From positions 1 to 15,252 of the forward strand of contig CAYUYH010000030.1 of the NCBI GenBank assembly GCA_964449175.1: a stretch of DNA of 15,252 nt. The letters run 5' to 3'. A program made the translations under genes and the position numbers. The notes beneath the pieces are model-generated. The model ran no database searches. It saw only the letters and a program-made list of their open reading frames with translations, and was not told the origin of the DNA. Numbering within the stretch: position 1 is the stretch's first letter; every line of letters begins with the position of its first letter. Shown here in pieces: positions 1 to 6,051 of the stretch. Source of the DNA: CAYUYH01 sp964449175. Lineage in GTDB: Bacteria > Planctomycetota > Phycisphaerae > SM23-33.

Positions 1-25
1 CTATGATCCCGTAAATGACCTGCGA

Positions 26-38
26 CCGGGAGGCCCGG
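26..38 (-). terminator. weak hairpin downstream of fba
   Basis: A CCGGG-AGG-CCCGG inverted repeat (5 bp stem, 3-base loop) lies 12 bases past the aldolase stop codon in its direction of transcription. No T-run follows it on the minus strand, so it is at best a weak or Rho-assisted 3' end. The remaining bases at 1-50 show nothing else. Confidence 0.3.
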
Positions 39-50
39 CTTACATAGCTT

Positions 51-1076
51 CTACTTCTTCTTGTAGAAGTCGATCATCTGCTTGCAGGTCTTGGGTTTGA
101 TCTTTCCTGCGTTGCCGGCCTGGCCGAAGGCGGTCATCCGCGCCAGGCAGACCTTCTTCATGGCCTCGCGGGCGGGGCCGAGGTACTTGCGCGGGTCGAA
201 CTGCTCGGGGTCGGTGGTGAGCACCTTCCGCACCGCCCCGCTCATGGCGAGGCGATTGTCGGTGTCAACGTTGACCTTCCGCACGCCGTGGCGGATGCCG
301 CGCTGAATCTCCTCGACCGGCACGCCGTAGGTTTCCTTCATCTTCCCGCCGTACTGCCGGATGATCTCCAGCAGCTCCTGCGGCACGGAGGATGAGCCGT
401 GCATCACCAGGTGGCAGTTGGGCAGGCGGCGGTGGATTTCCTCGATGCGGTCCATGCGCAGGACGTCGCCGGTGGGCTTGCGGGTGAACTTGTAGGCGCC
501 GTGGCTGGTGCCGATGGCGACGGCAAGGGCGTCGACGCCGGTGTCGGCGACGAACTGCTCGGCCTGGGCGGGGTCGGTGAGGTGCTCGGCGGCCTCGGCC
601 TGGGACAGGCCGGCCCCGTGGCCGTCTTCGATGCCGCCAAGCGTGCCGATCTCGCCCTCGACCGTGACGCCCTTGGCGTGGGCCAGCTCGACGACCTTGC
701 GAGTGACCTGGACGTTGTACTCGTACGTGCTGGGGGTCTTGCCGTCCTCGGACAGCGAGCCATCCATCATCGCGGAGGTGAAACCCTGCTCGATCGCGCT
801 GGCGCAGGTGGCCACGCTGTTGCCGTGGTCCTGGTGCATGGCGATGGGGAGGGCGGGGTTCAGCTCGACCGCGGCGAGCATCAGGTGGCGCAGGTAGGCG
901 TCGTTGGAGTATTCCCGCGCGCCCTTGGAGGCCTGGACGATCACGGGCGAATCGGTCTCGACGGCCGCGGCCATGATCGCCTGGATCTGCTCCATGTTGT
1001 TGACGTTGAAGGCGGCCAGGCCGTAAGCGTTGGCGGCCGCGTGGTCCAGGAGAATCCGCATCGGTACTAGTGGCAT
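51..1076 (-). CDS. fba: class II fructose-bisphosphate aldolase (Calvin-cycle subtype)
   Basis: Cleaves fructose 1,6-bisphosphate reversibly to dihydroxyacetone phosphate and glyceraldehyde 3-phosphate in cytosolic glycolysis and gluconeogenesis, and may also act on sedoheptulose bisphosphate as CbbA-type enzymes do. The 341-residue length and the opening MPLVPMRILLDHA match the long class IIB/CbbA group. The metal site and catalytic residues are visible: HQDH at 81-84 (Asp83 catalytic, His84 a Zn ligand), GEIG at 140-143, SHGAYK with His192, MHGSSS with His226, and NVDTD at 269-273, which binds phosphate. The start is supported by GAGGT 8 bases upstream and by family alignment. It is separated from the epimerase gene by 268 bases with its own candidate promoter. 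The subtype does not prove CO2 fixation: no Rubisco or phosphoribulokinase is in this window. Confidence 0.97.
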   Translation of the reverse strand: MPLVPMRILLDHAAANAYGLAAFNVNNMEQIQAIMAAAVETDSPVIVQASKGAREYSNDAYLRHLMLAAVELNPALPIAMHQDHGNSVATCASAIEQGFTSAMMDGSLSEDGKTPSTYEYNVQVTRKVVELAHAKGVTVEGEIGTLGGIEDGHGAGLSQAEAAEHLTDPAQAEQFVADTGVDALAVAIGTSHGAYKFTRKPTGDVLRMDRIEEIHRRLPNCHLVMHGSSSVPQELLEIIRQYGGKMKETYGVPVEEIQRGIRHGVRKVNVDTDNRLAMSGAVRKVLTTDPEQFDPRKYLGPAREAMKKVCLARMTAFGQAGNAGKIKPKTCKQMIDFYKKK

Positions 1077-1144
1077 GATCTACCTCACTGCTAGGTTGTG
1101 GGCTTGTGAATTGCGGGCTCGAGAGATCCTCTTGTCGCCGCGGG

Positions 1145-1173
1145 ATTATACAGGCCAGTGTCCCGCGGCAGAA
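1145..1173 (-). promoter_or_regulatory. candidate sigma70 promoter of fba
   Basis: Reading the minus strand there is a perfect TATAAT (plus-strand 1145-1150) with TTCTGC 17 bases upstream as a poor -35. Transcription would start near 1138 and give a leader of about 60 bases before the fba ATG. The -10 is convincing and the -35 is not, so an activator or a different start remains possible. Confidence 0.45.
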
Positions 1174-1226
1174 GAGCTTTTCGATGTACGTAGGCGCGGG
1201 TGAGTCCGTCGCCGCGGCAAGGGGAC

Positions 1227-1261
1227 AAGTCAACCGGTCAACTGGTCAATCGGTCAATTGG
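1227..1261. repeat. 8-base tandem repeat, GGTCAAY type
   Basis: Four near-identical 8-base units lie head to tail: AAGTCAAC, CGGTCAAC, TGGTCAAT, CGGTCAAT, followed by a partial TGG. It lies between fba and the epimerase gene, upstream of the fba promoter. The units vary mainly at positions 1 and 8, so it is decayed or under weak constraint. Each unit contains GGTCAA, the complement of a TTGACC-like -35 hexamer, but no suitably spaced -10 follows. Confidence 0.8.
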
Positions 1262-1326
1262 CAGACGATACCGTAGTCCCGGTGCGCCGGGGCTGCGGGG
1301 TGCGTGGGAGGCCGCCTCCTCTTCTC

Positions 1327-1365
1327 GGTATTCCGGCATTTCGGTCATCCGGTATTCTGGTCCAT
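1327..1365. repeat. 8-base tandem repeat, GGTATTCC type, overlapping the nnr stop
   Basis: Units GGTATTCC, GGCATTTC, GGTCATCC, GGTATTCT and a partial GGTCCAT follow each other without gaps. The period equals that of the tract at 1227-1261 but the unit differs. The tract runs into the 3' end of the epimerase gene and encodes its last residues (DQNTG) and its TGA stop at 1345-1347. Confidence 0.75.
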
Positions 1366-2022
1366 GGTCTCCGGCGGGATGCCGATGTCGGCGACGACGA
1401 CCCGCCCGGTGAACTCGTCCGCGCCGGGTGAGTCGAAGCCGACCTTGCGCGCGACGAAGGTGACGGTCATCGCCGCCCGGACGGCCGGGCCGTCGGCCAT
1501 GCCCGTGTCGCAGTCCAGGCCCGTGGGGATGTCTATGGCGACGGTGGGCCTGCCGGCGGCGTTGATGGCCTGGACGGCGCCGGCCATCGCCCCGCGCAGG
1601 GCCCCTCGCACGCCTGTGCCCCCCACCGCGTCGACGACCACGTCGAACTCACGCAGCCGCTCGCCCAGGTCGGGCAGGTCCTCGGCACCGAGCTGCCGTA
1701 TGTCCTGGCCGAGGTTGCGAAGGACGGTCAGATTGGCGGCTGCGTCCGCGGTGAGTTTGGCCGCCGGTGCGAGCTGGAAGGTAACGACCTTCGCGCCGCG
1801 CATGGCCAAGCGCCGCGCGACAACAAAGCCATCGCCGCCGTTGTTGCCGCCGCCCGCGACGATGGCTATTCGCTTTTCGCCCACGCTGCCGCCGAGCATC
1901 TCGCCGATCGCGTCGGCAGCGCCCCGCCCGGCGTTTTCCATCAACACCAGTCCCGCCATCCCGAGCGTTTCGACGGCGTAGCGGTCGATCCCTCGCACCT
2001 CGTCTCGACTGAGCGATCGCAT
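1345..2022 (-). CDS. nnr: NAD(P)H-hydrate epimerase (YjeF N-terminal domain, stand-alone)
   Basis: Interconverts the R and S forms of hydrated NADH and NADPH so that the dehydratase can restore the cofactor (metabolite repair). The 225 residues form one YjeF_N Rossmann-like domain: GGGNNGGDGFVVAR at 57-70 is the family signature, VDAVGGTGVRG at 130-140 replaces the more common D-A-hydrophobic-F-GTG pattern, and AIDIPTGLDCDTG at 162-174 is the second signature. The C-terminal carbohydrate-kinase-like dehydratase domain found in bifunctional Nnr proteins is absent. The ATG lies 16 bases after the thioredoxin stop with only a weak Shine-Dalgarno (GGCGCGAG), so it is probably translated from the trxA message. 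Its last few codons lie in a tandem repeat; the core domain is complete before that. Confidence 0.9.
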   Translation of the reverse strand: MRSLSRDEVRGIDRYAVETLGMAGLVLMENAGRGAADAIGEMLGGSVGEKRIAIVAGGGNNGGDGFVVARRLAMRGAKVVTFQLAPAAKLTADAAANLTVLRNLGQDIRQLGAEDLPDLGERLREFDVVVDAVGGTGVRGALRGAMAGAVQAINAAGRPTVAIDIPTGLDCDTGMADGPAVRAAMTVTFVARKVGFDSPGADEFTGRVVVADIGIPPETMDQNTG

Positions 2023-2038
2023 CTCGCGCCGTGGCCGG

Positions 2039-2374
2039 CTAGCCGCCGAGGAGCTCGTCGATCGCAGCGGCGTAGTCCTTCTTCCGCTGCACGCCGACGA
2101 ATTTCTTGGCTACCTCGCCCTTGTTGAACAGGATCACTGTGGGAATGGCGCTGATGCCGAACTTTCGGGCCGTGTTTTGGGCATCGTCGGTGTTGACGCT
2201 GCCGACCTTTACGCGCCCGGCGTAGTCCTTCGCCAGGTCCTCAATGGTCGGCGCGAGCATCGTGCAGGGCATGCACCAGTCGGCCCAGAAGTCCACAAGC
2301 GCTAGCCCGTCGGCCTTGAGGATCTCGTCGTCGAAGTTCTGATCTGTCAGTTCAAGTACGTGTTCCGAACTCAT
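2039..2374 (-). CDS. trxA: thioredoxin with WCMPC active site
   Basis: Small cytosolic dithiol oxidoreductase of 111 residues, the usual thioredoxin length. DFWADWCMPC at 28-37 holds the redox pair Cys34 and Cys37; Pro78 in AIPT is the cis-proline; the buried Asp27 region and the C-terminal helix are intact. The dipeptide between the cysteines is MP, where classical TrxA has GP, which is known to tune redox potential in this fold. The start is fixed by AAGGAG 9 bases upstream of the ATG. A promoter with a consensus -35 lies about 40 bases upstream, and the epimerase gene follows at 16 bases, so the two form an operon. Thioredoxin is clear; its exact partner reductase is not shown here. Confidence 0.95.
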   Translation of the reverse strand: MSSEHVLELTDQNFDDEILKADGLALVDFWADWCMPCTMLAPTIEDLAKDYAGRVKVGSVNTDDAQNTARKFGISAIPTVILFNKGEVAKKFVGVQRKKDYAAAIDELLGG

Positions 2375-2411
2375 CTAGCGGCTCCTTCGCATGTCGCTTC
2401 GTCACTAGCGA

Positions 2412-2440
2412 ATCCTAGGAGGCGGCGGGCGGGTTGTCAA
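2412..2440 (-). promoter_or_regulatory. sigma70-type promoter of trxA-nnr
   Basis: On the minus strand TTGACA (plus 2435-2440) is followed after exactly 17 bases by TAGGAT (plus 2412-2417). The -35 is perfect and the -10 matches four of six bases. Predicted transcription start is near 2405, giving a leader of roughly 30 bases that carries the AAGGAG site. Confidence 0.65.
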
Positions 2441-2470
2441 CGGCACGGGGATAATGGGGGCTACATCGCG

Positions 2471-2590
2471 GCCCGCGGCAATGTCGGTATCGCGGGCGAG
2501 ACGCCCACGATACGCGCGGGCAGGTCGCCACGGCGACTCGCTGCGGCGAGATGCCCGCGACACGCTATTGTCGCCGCGGCCGGGGGCGGC
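2471..2590 (-). other. dense inverted-repeat element between two genes
   Basis: Several stems occupy nearly the whole gap downstream of the two-helix protein gene and upstream of the trxA promoter. (1) Plus 2487-2513: GTATCG, C, GGGCG, loop AGA, CGCCC, A, CGATAC. As DNA the C/A pair is a mismatch, but in minus-strand RNA it becomes U-G, giving a 12-pair stem. (2) 2515-2522 CGCGGGCA pairs with 2552-2559 TGCCCGCG and encloses two hairpins: GTCGC-CACG-GCGAC (2524-2537) and TCGC-TGCG-GCGA (2538-2549), a three-way-junction layout. (3) GCCCGCG at 2471-2477 can pair instead with 2491-2497. (4) GCCGC/GCGGC at 2573-2590. No T-run follows. It may be a 3'-end stabiliser, a REP-like element or a small RNA; none is recognised. 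Confidence 0.6.
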
Positions 2591-2847
2591 TAGCGGAACT
2601 GCTGGAGGCCCAGGACGATCAGCAGCGCCCCGGCCAGCAGCGGCGCGATGACCATGGCCACGAAGTACAGGTCGAGGAACTGGCGGTCGGTCTTGGTGTC
2701 GCCTTGGCGGTCGTAGACGCCGGCGTCGAACCAGGAGCTCCTGCCGCCGACCCACGCGGCGAGCGTGACGACCCCCACCAGCATGAGTACGGCGCCGCCT
2801 GCGATTAGCGCAATGCCAAGCATCTGGTGACCAGAGAAGTTCGCCAC
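2590..2847 (-). CDS. small two-helix membrane protein, unknown
   Basis: I do not recognise this 85-residue protein. It shows two clear hydrophobic segments, about residues 9-33 (rich in Leu, Val, Gly) and 60-82, joined by a polar loop of about 26 residues holding several Asp, Arg and Lys. That predicts a helical hairpin in the inner membrane. The start used is GTG at 2847; ATG at residue 9 is an alternative, and neither has a good Shine-Dalgarno. The gene begins 32 bases after the receiver-like gene and is probably cotranscribed with it. Codon use matches its neighbours, and the coherent hydrophobic pattern argues for a real gene. No catalytic motif is visible. Confidence 0.55.
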   Translation of the reverse strand: MANFSGHQMLGIALIAGGAVLMLVGVVTLAAWVGGRSSWFDAGVYDRQGDTKTDRQFLDLYFVAMVIAPLLAGALLIVLGLQQFR

Positions 2848-2879
2848 CGCGCCGGTGCAACTGGTCGGGCGGAAGCCTG

Positions 2880-3281
2880 TCAGGCCGGAATCGCCGCCGG
2901 CGTAACCTGACGCCGAACGCCCGCGACGGCATTCTCACGAGCAGCCACTATCGCGGAGTGCAGCTCGTGAGTGTGCAGCACGGGCTTGATCAGCAGCTCA
3001 TCGCCGCCGATCTGCCAGGCTCGCCATGCCCTGTCGAAGCGGTCCATCCTTTCGGTGAGGAGCACAGCCGGGGCCGGGTCAAGGGCCGACAGCGACGATA
3101 CGAACCCGTCCTTCACGGCAAACTCCGCCGCGAGGATCACCAGGTCGGGCAGCCACTTGCCCGCGCGCCCCAGCGCTTCGCGCGGGTGCGACTCGCACAC
3201 TACGTAGTGGGCCCGAGACTCCAGAAACCCCCTCGCCTGGCGGGCGAAATGCCAATCCGAGTCCGCAATCAGTACTTTCAT
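2880..3281 (-). CDS. degenerate response-regulator receiver domain protein
   Basis: A single receiver-like domain of 133 residues with no output domain. It opens MKVLIADSDW, where Asp8 and Asp10 stand in for the acidic pocket; PDLVIL at 45-50 is the typical third strand; VLLTE (Thr76) and LLIKP (Lys99) keep the conserved Thr and Lys. The residue expected to be the phosphorylated Asp, directly after PDLVIL, is Ala51. Ordinary phosphorylation is therefore unlikely, and it may work as a phosphorylation-independent adaptor. An upstream in-frame ATG at 3452 exists, but the start at 3281 fits the fold and has GAGGAG at the right distance. The two-helix membrane gene follows 32 bases later, which suggests linked roles. 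The short C-terminal tail (about 115-133) is basic and proline/alanine rich. Confidence 0.8.
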   Translation of the reverse strand: MKVLIADSDWHFARQARGFLESRAHYVVCESHPREALGRAGKWLPDLVILAAEFAVKDGFVSSLSALDPAPAVLLTERMDRFDRAWRAWQIGGDELLIKPVLHTHELHSAIVAARENAVAGVRRQVTPAAIPA

Positions 3282-3303
3282 CGTCGCTGGCTCCTCAATG
3301 CCT

Positions 3304-3353
3304 GGCCACGACTGGCACAGACGTGACATGTGTATTATCGGCTGTTCGTGGCC
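3304..3353 (-). promoter_or_regulatory. 8-base inverted repeat spanning a possible -10
   Basis: GGCCACGA (3304-3311) and TCGTGGCC (3346-3353) form a perfect inverted repeat with 34 bases between them, upstream of the receiver-like gene. Inside lies GATAAT on the minus strand (plus 3334-3339), a possible -10, about 53 bases before the ATG; no convincing -35 accompanies it. The rest of the 3282-3462 gap has small GC-rich hairpins but no gene. Confidence 0.35.
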
Positions 3354-3462
3354 GGGGCATGAGTTGCCCGTCCGGCGTTCTCTGGCCGGCAGCGGGCGAC
3401 CCGCCCGGGGGCGCACCTTGCGGCAGATATACACAAGTCTCGTCCAGGCCATGACTAACGCT

Positions 3463-4137
3463 TCACAGGAGCCGTTGCAGCGATTCCAGCGACACCTCCG
3501 TCAGCGAGGCGACCACCGCCTCAGCCGAGCGGAGTTGATCCGGTTGGTAAGAGTTTGTGACGGCCAGGACACGCATGCCGGCCGAGTGAGCGGCCTCGAT
3601 GCCAGCCGGGGAGTCCTCCACGACCACGCATCGGCCCGGGGCGACGGGCCTGCCCAGCTTGGCAGACAGCCTCTCGGCGGCCAGGCGGTAGCCCTCGGGA
3701 TCGGGCTTGCCTGCACTTACGTCCTCAGCCGAGACGATCACGGCAAAGTGCCCGCCCGCGCCCACAGCCGCCGAGGCCAGCTCGATCTCCTTGCGCAGTG
3801 CCCCGGAACAGACGGCCACCGGCACGGCTGCCGCGGCCACGGCGCGGATCAGCTCGACCGCCCCGCCCAGCGGCTCGACGGACTGCGAGAAGTGCTGCTG
3901 CACCAGGGCCGTCTTCGCGGCGATCAGGGCGGCGATCTGGCCGTCGTCCAGCGTGACGCCCCTGTCCCGCCCGGCGGCCAGCATGCAGTCGTGGTCGTCG
4001 AAGCCGAGGTACTTGGTGTAGTAATCGTCGCGGGTCAGCTCCACTCCGACGCCGGCTAGCACCTCCTGGAAGCACGCCAGGTGCACCGGCTCGCTGTCCA
4101 CGACTACACCGTCGAAGTCCAGAATAAGGGCGTCCAT
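3463..4137 (-). CDS. HAD-IA family phosphatase / beta-phosphoglucomutase-like hydrolase
   Basis: Cytosolic Mg-dependent haloacid-dehalogenase-type phosphohydrolase of 224 residues. All four motifs are present: DFDG at 7-10 (Asp7 nucleophile, Asp9 general acid), Ser111 in VCSG, Lys144 in GKPDPE, and Glu174-Asp175 in VVEDSPAGIEAA. The helical cap inserted after motif I (about 16-88) places it with the beta-phosphoglucomutase, CbbY and phosphoglycolate phosphatase group; the sequence does not decide the substrate. The ATG at 4137 is chosen because GAGGAG lies 8 bases upstream and the protein then begins right at motif I; the longer open frame upstream is non-coding. A promoter lies at 4183-4211. 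It is divergent from the unknown gene at 4366. Confidence 0.9.
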   Translation of the reverse strand: MDALILDFDGVVVDSEPVHLACFQEVLAGVGVELTRDDYYTKYLGFDDHDCMLAAGRDRGVTLDDGQIAALIAAKTALVQQHFSQSVEPLGGAVELIRAVAAAAVPVAVCSGALRKEIELASAAVGAGGHFAVIVSAEDVSAGKPDPEGYRLAAERLSAKLGRPVAPGRCVVVEDSPAGIEAAHSAGMRVLAVTNSYQPDQLRSAEAVVASLTEVSLESLQRLL

Positions 4138-4182
4138 GCAGGCTCCTCTCGCCCGCGGCCGGGTTGCGGGGCGACGGGGTGT

Positions 4183-4211
4183 CTTGTAGCGACTCGCGGG
4201 GCGGTTGGCAA
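4183..4211 (-). promoter_or_regulatory. sigma70-type promoter of the HAD hydrolase gene
   Basis: On the minus strand TTGCCA (plus 4206-4211), a 17-base spacer, then TACAAG (plus 4183-4188). Each hexamer matches consensus at four or five positions. The predicted start, near 4176, leaves a leader of about 40 bases with the GAGGAG site. Confidence 0.5.
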
Positions 4212-4248
4212 GGCCCGGCCGGCGGCGTTTCGGCGGTGCAACTGGGCC

Positions 4249-4277
4249 TTGAAATACCCCCTCCCCGCCCCTACAGT
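4249..4277 (+). promoter_or_regulatory. sigma70-type promoter for the 4366 gene
   Basis: TTGAAA (4249-4254), a C-rich 17-base spacer and TACAGT (4272-4277). It is divergent from the HAD promoter, about 38 bases away, so the two could share regulators. Transcription would begin near 4284. Confidence 0.5.
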
Positions 4278-4365
4278 ACCGATGGACGTGGGCTGATCGC
4301 TCGCCGGCAGGGTAGTGCCAGATATGTCTGCGCCGGCTCGGCGGCATACGGACGAGGTGCTGAAG

Positions 4366-4638
4366 ATGAGTTCGGCCCGGGCCAAGACACAAGACGAGGT
4401 GCGCCGGTTCGTGGACGGCATGGCCAGCGAGGAGCGCATGCTGGTCGTGCTCAAGCGAGAGCTGTACGAGGGAAGCTGGGACGAGATGGTCGCCGACTTG
4501 CGCGCCCGACTTGAAGGCAGGCCCTATATCTTCAAACTGGCCCACCGCATAGCCGACGACCTGGACCGCATCGATCGGCTCAAGGCCTTCGAGCAGAAAT
4601 GGGGCGTCGACCTGGGCGACTACGTCAAGCCGACCTAG
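4366..4638 (+). CDS. 90-residue conserved-looking hypothetical protein
   Basis: Soluble, charged, mostly helical protein with no signal peptide or membrane segment. The body has a run of alternating acidic and basic residues, the segment ELYEGSWDEM near residues 31-40, a GRPYIFKLAHRIADDL stretch near the middle, and ends in DLGDYVKPT. I do not recognise a named domain; I have the impression of a small planctomycete family but cannot confirm it. The ATG at 4366 is preferred because GAGGTG precedes it by 6 bases; in-frame GTG (4315) and ATG (4324) would add 17 or 14 residues but have poorer ribosome sites. The lipoprotein gene follows after 93 bases, so they may share a transcript. Confidence 0.7.
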   Translation: MSSARAKTQDEVRRFVDGMASEERMLVVLKRELYEGSWDEMVADLRARLEGRPYIFKLAHRIADDLDRIDRLKAFEQKWGVDLGDYVKPT

Positions 4639-4646
4639 CCGCACGC

Positions 4647-4673
4647 GGTCGCCGTCCCGTGGCGGAGGCGACC
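4647..4673 (+). terminator. hairpin after the 4366 gene
   Basis: GGTCGCC (4647-4653) and GGCGACC (4667-4673) form a 7 bp stem with a 13-base loop, beginning 9 bases after the stop codon. No T-run follows, so it could slow or process the message rather than end it. Confidence 0.35.
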
Positions 4674-4731
4674 ACAGCCGCACAGTGCCCTGCCCCCGCG
4701 GCGGGATTCACGGTAGCCACAGGAGTACGAA

Positions 4732-5979
4732 ATGCGTGTTGGGATGTGTTTGCTGCTCGCGTCGCTGTCCGTCATAGCCGCCGGCTGCGGGCCCAAGGAA
4801 CGGGGCGAGTGGCACGGATTGGCCCAGCCGGAGGTCCTGGACGCGGCCGGCTTGCAGTACTACTGGCGCGTCAACTTGGATCTGGGCAAGAAAGAGCGGA
4901 TCGACCGCCTCTACCTACTGAACGGCGACCTGCTCTGCCTGACCAACATGAACAGGCTGCTGGCGGTGGACGCCACGCGCGGCATCTGGCGGTGGACGCA
5001 GAACCTCGCCAGCCCGCGTCAGAGGGTGTTCGCGCCGGTCGCGGTCAAGGGCGTGGCCTTGCCGACCTGGGTGGCCGCGCCGGGCGACGCCCGCCCCACC
5101 TCGGAGATGATCGCCAGCGCCCAGCCGTTCGACGCGATCATACTCAACACGCTCAGCGATGTGCTGGTGCTGGATCGCGCCAACGGCAGGCTCGTGATGA
5201 AGATCCCGCTGGGCTTCGCCACCAACGCGGGAGGCGCTTTCGGCTTCAACTCCCAAGGCGTGCCCCTGTATTACGTTACGGCAACGGACGGCCTGTGCCA
5301 CGGCATCGACCTCCGCAACGGCATCAGCGTATGGCGGGTGCCGACTCCTGGAATGACCGGCGCGGCGCCGGCGCTGCACGACGGCATCCTGTACCTCGCC
5401 GGAGACAAGGGAATAATCACGGCGACGCGAGTCGCCTACAGGCCCGCGGAGATATGGCGCAACACGCACGTCGACAGCCAGAGGATGCACGGCCCGGTCA
5501 CCGCCAGGCTGCACGCCGACGACCGCGGCTGCTTCGTGCCCTGCCAGGACAACCGCCTCTACGCATTCGACCGCCTCAACGGCCACCCGCTTTGGCCGCC
5601 GGTCGTCTGCCAGGGCCCGCTGCGCAACGACGTCCAGGTGGGGGCCGAGTCCGTATTCCAGCGGGCTGAATGGGACCAGTTCTACGCCGTGGACCTGGCC
5701 AGCGGCAAGGTCAAGTGGACGCTGCTCACCGGCGAGACCGTCCTGGCCGTGATGCGGGAGAAGACATCCCGCGTCTACGTCATCGACGTGGACAACTACC
5801 TTCACATCGTCCAGGAGGCCAGCGGCGCGGAGGTCGCCTCGCTGCCGATGACCGGCTATGAAGTGTACCTGCCGAACGCCAGGCTGCCTGTCATATACGC
5901 CGCCACCCGCGCGGGCAGGGTCGTCTGCATACGCAGCAACCGCGCCAAGCCGCTGACGCCCGAGATGCTGAGCGACTAG
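4732..5979 (+). CDS. PQQ-repeat beta-propeller lipoprotein (BamB-like fold)
   Basis: Exported lipoprotein of 415 residues. The first 18 residues form a lipoprotein signal with lipobox AAGC and lipidation at Cys19. The rest has at least six beta-blade repeats of the PQQ type, each with an Asp or similar followed by a Gly turn and a Trp-containing strand: LLAVDATRGIWRW, VLVLDRANGRLV, GIDLRNGISVWRV, LYAFDRLNGHPLW, FYAVDLASGKVKWTL, and a worn last one near HIVQEASGAEV. This predicts a 7- or 8-bladed propeller anchored to a membrane, facing the periplasm. The fold is shared by BamB and by PQQ dehydrogenases; no dehydrogenase catalytic domain is seen, so a scaffold or binding role is likelier. AGGAG lies 6 bases before the ATG. 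purH follows after 72 bases. Confidence 0.9.
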   Translation: MRVGMCLLLASLSVIAAGCGPKERGEWHGLAQPEVLDAAGLQYYWRVNLDLGKKERIDRLYLLNGDLLCLTNMNRLLAVDATRGIWRWTQNLASPRQRVFAPVAVKGVALPTWVAAPGDARPTSEMIASAQPFDAIILNTLSDVLVLDRANGRLVMKIPLGFATNAGGAFGFNSQGVPLYYVTATDGLCHGIDLRNGISVWRVPTPGMTGAAPALHDGILYLAGDKGIITATRVAYRPAEIWRNTHVDSQRMHGPVTARLHADDRGCFVPCQDNRLYAFDRLNGHPLWPPVVCQGPLRNDVQVGAESVFQRAEWDQFYAVDLASGKVKWTLLTGETVLAVMREKTSRVYVIDVDNYLHIVQEASGAEVASLPMTGYEVYLPNARLPVIYAATRAGRVVCIRSNRAKPLTPEMLSD

Positions 5980-6051
5980 GCCATCGGCCCAGCCCGCGGC
6001 AAAGGAAAACCAGCAGGCGCCACGGCGCCCCAGCGACCGGAAGGAGCACCC

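Noticed and set aside
51..1076. Evidence for a Calvin cycle
   Set aside because: The aldolase subtype alone is not enough; no Rubisco or phosphoribulokinase is in the window.
1227..1261. CRISPR array
   Set aside because: Units are 8 bases with no spacers; no cas gene is present.
3282..3452. Upstream extension of the receiver-like protein to an ATG at 3452
   Set aside because: The added 57 residues do not resemble a domain, while the internal ATG at 3281 starts exactly at the receiver fold and has GAGGAG in front.
3298..4059. 253-codon open frame on the plus strand
   Set aside because: Antisense to the HAD hydrolase, which carries all four catalytic motifs.
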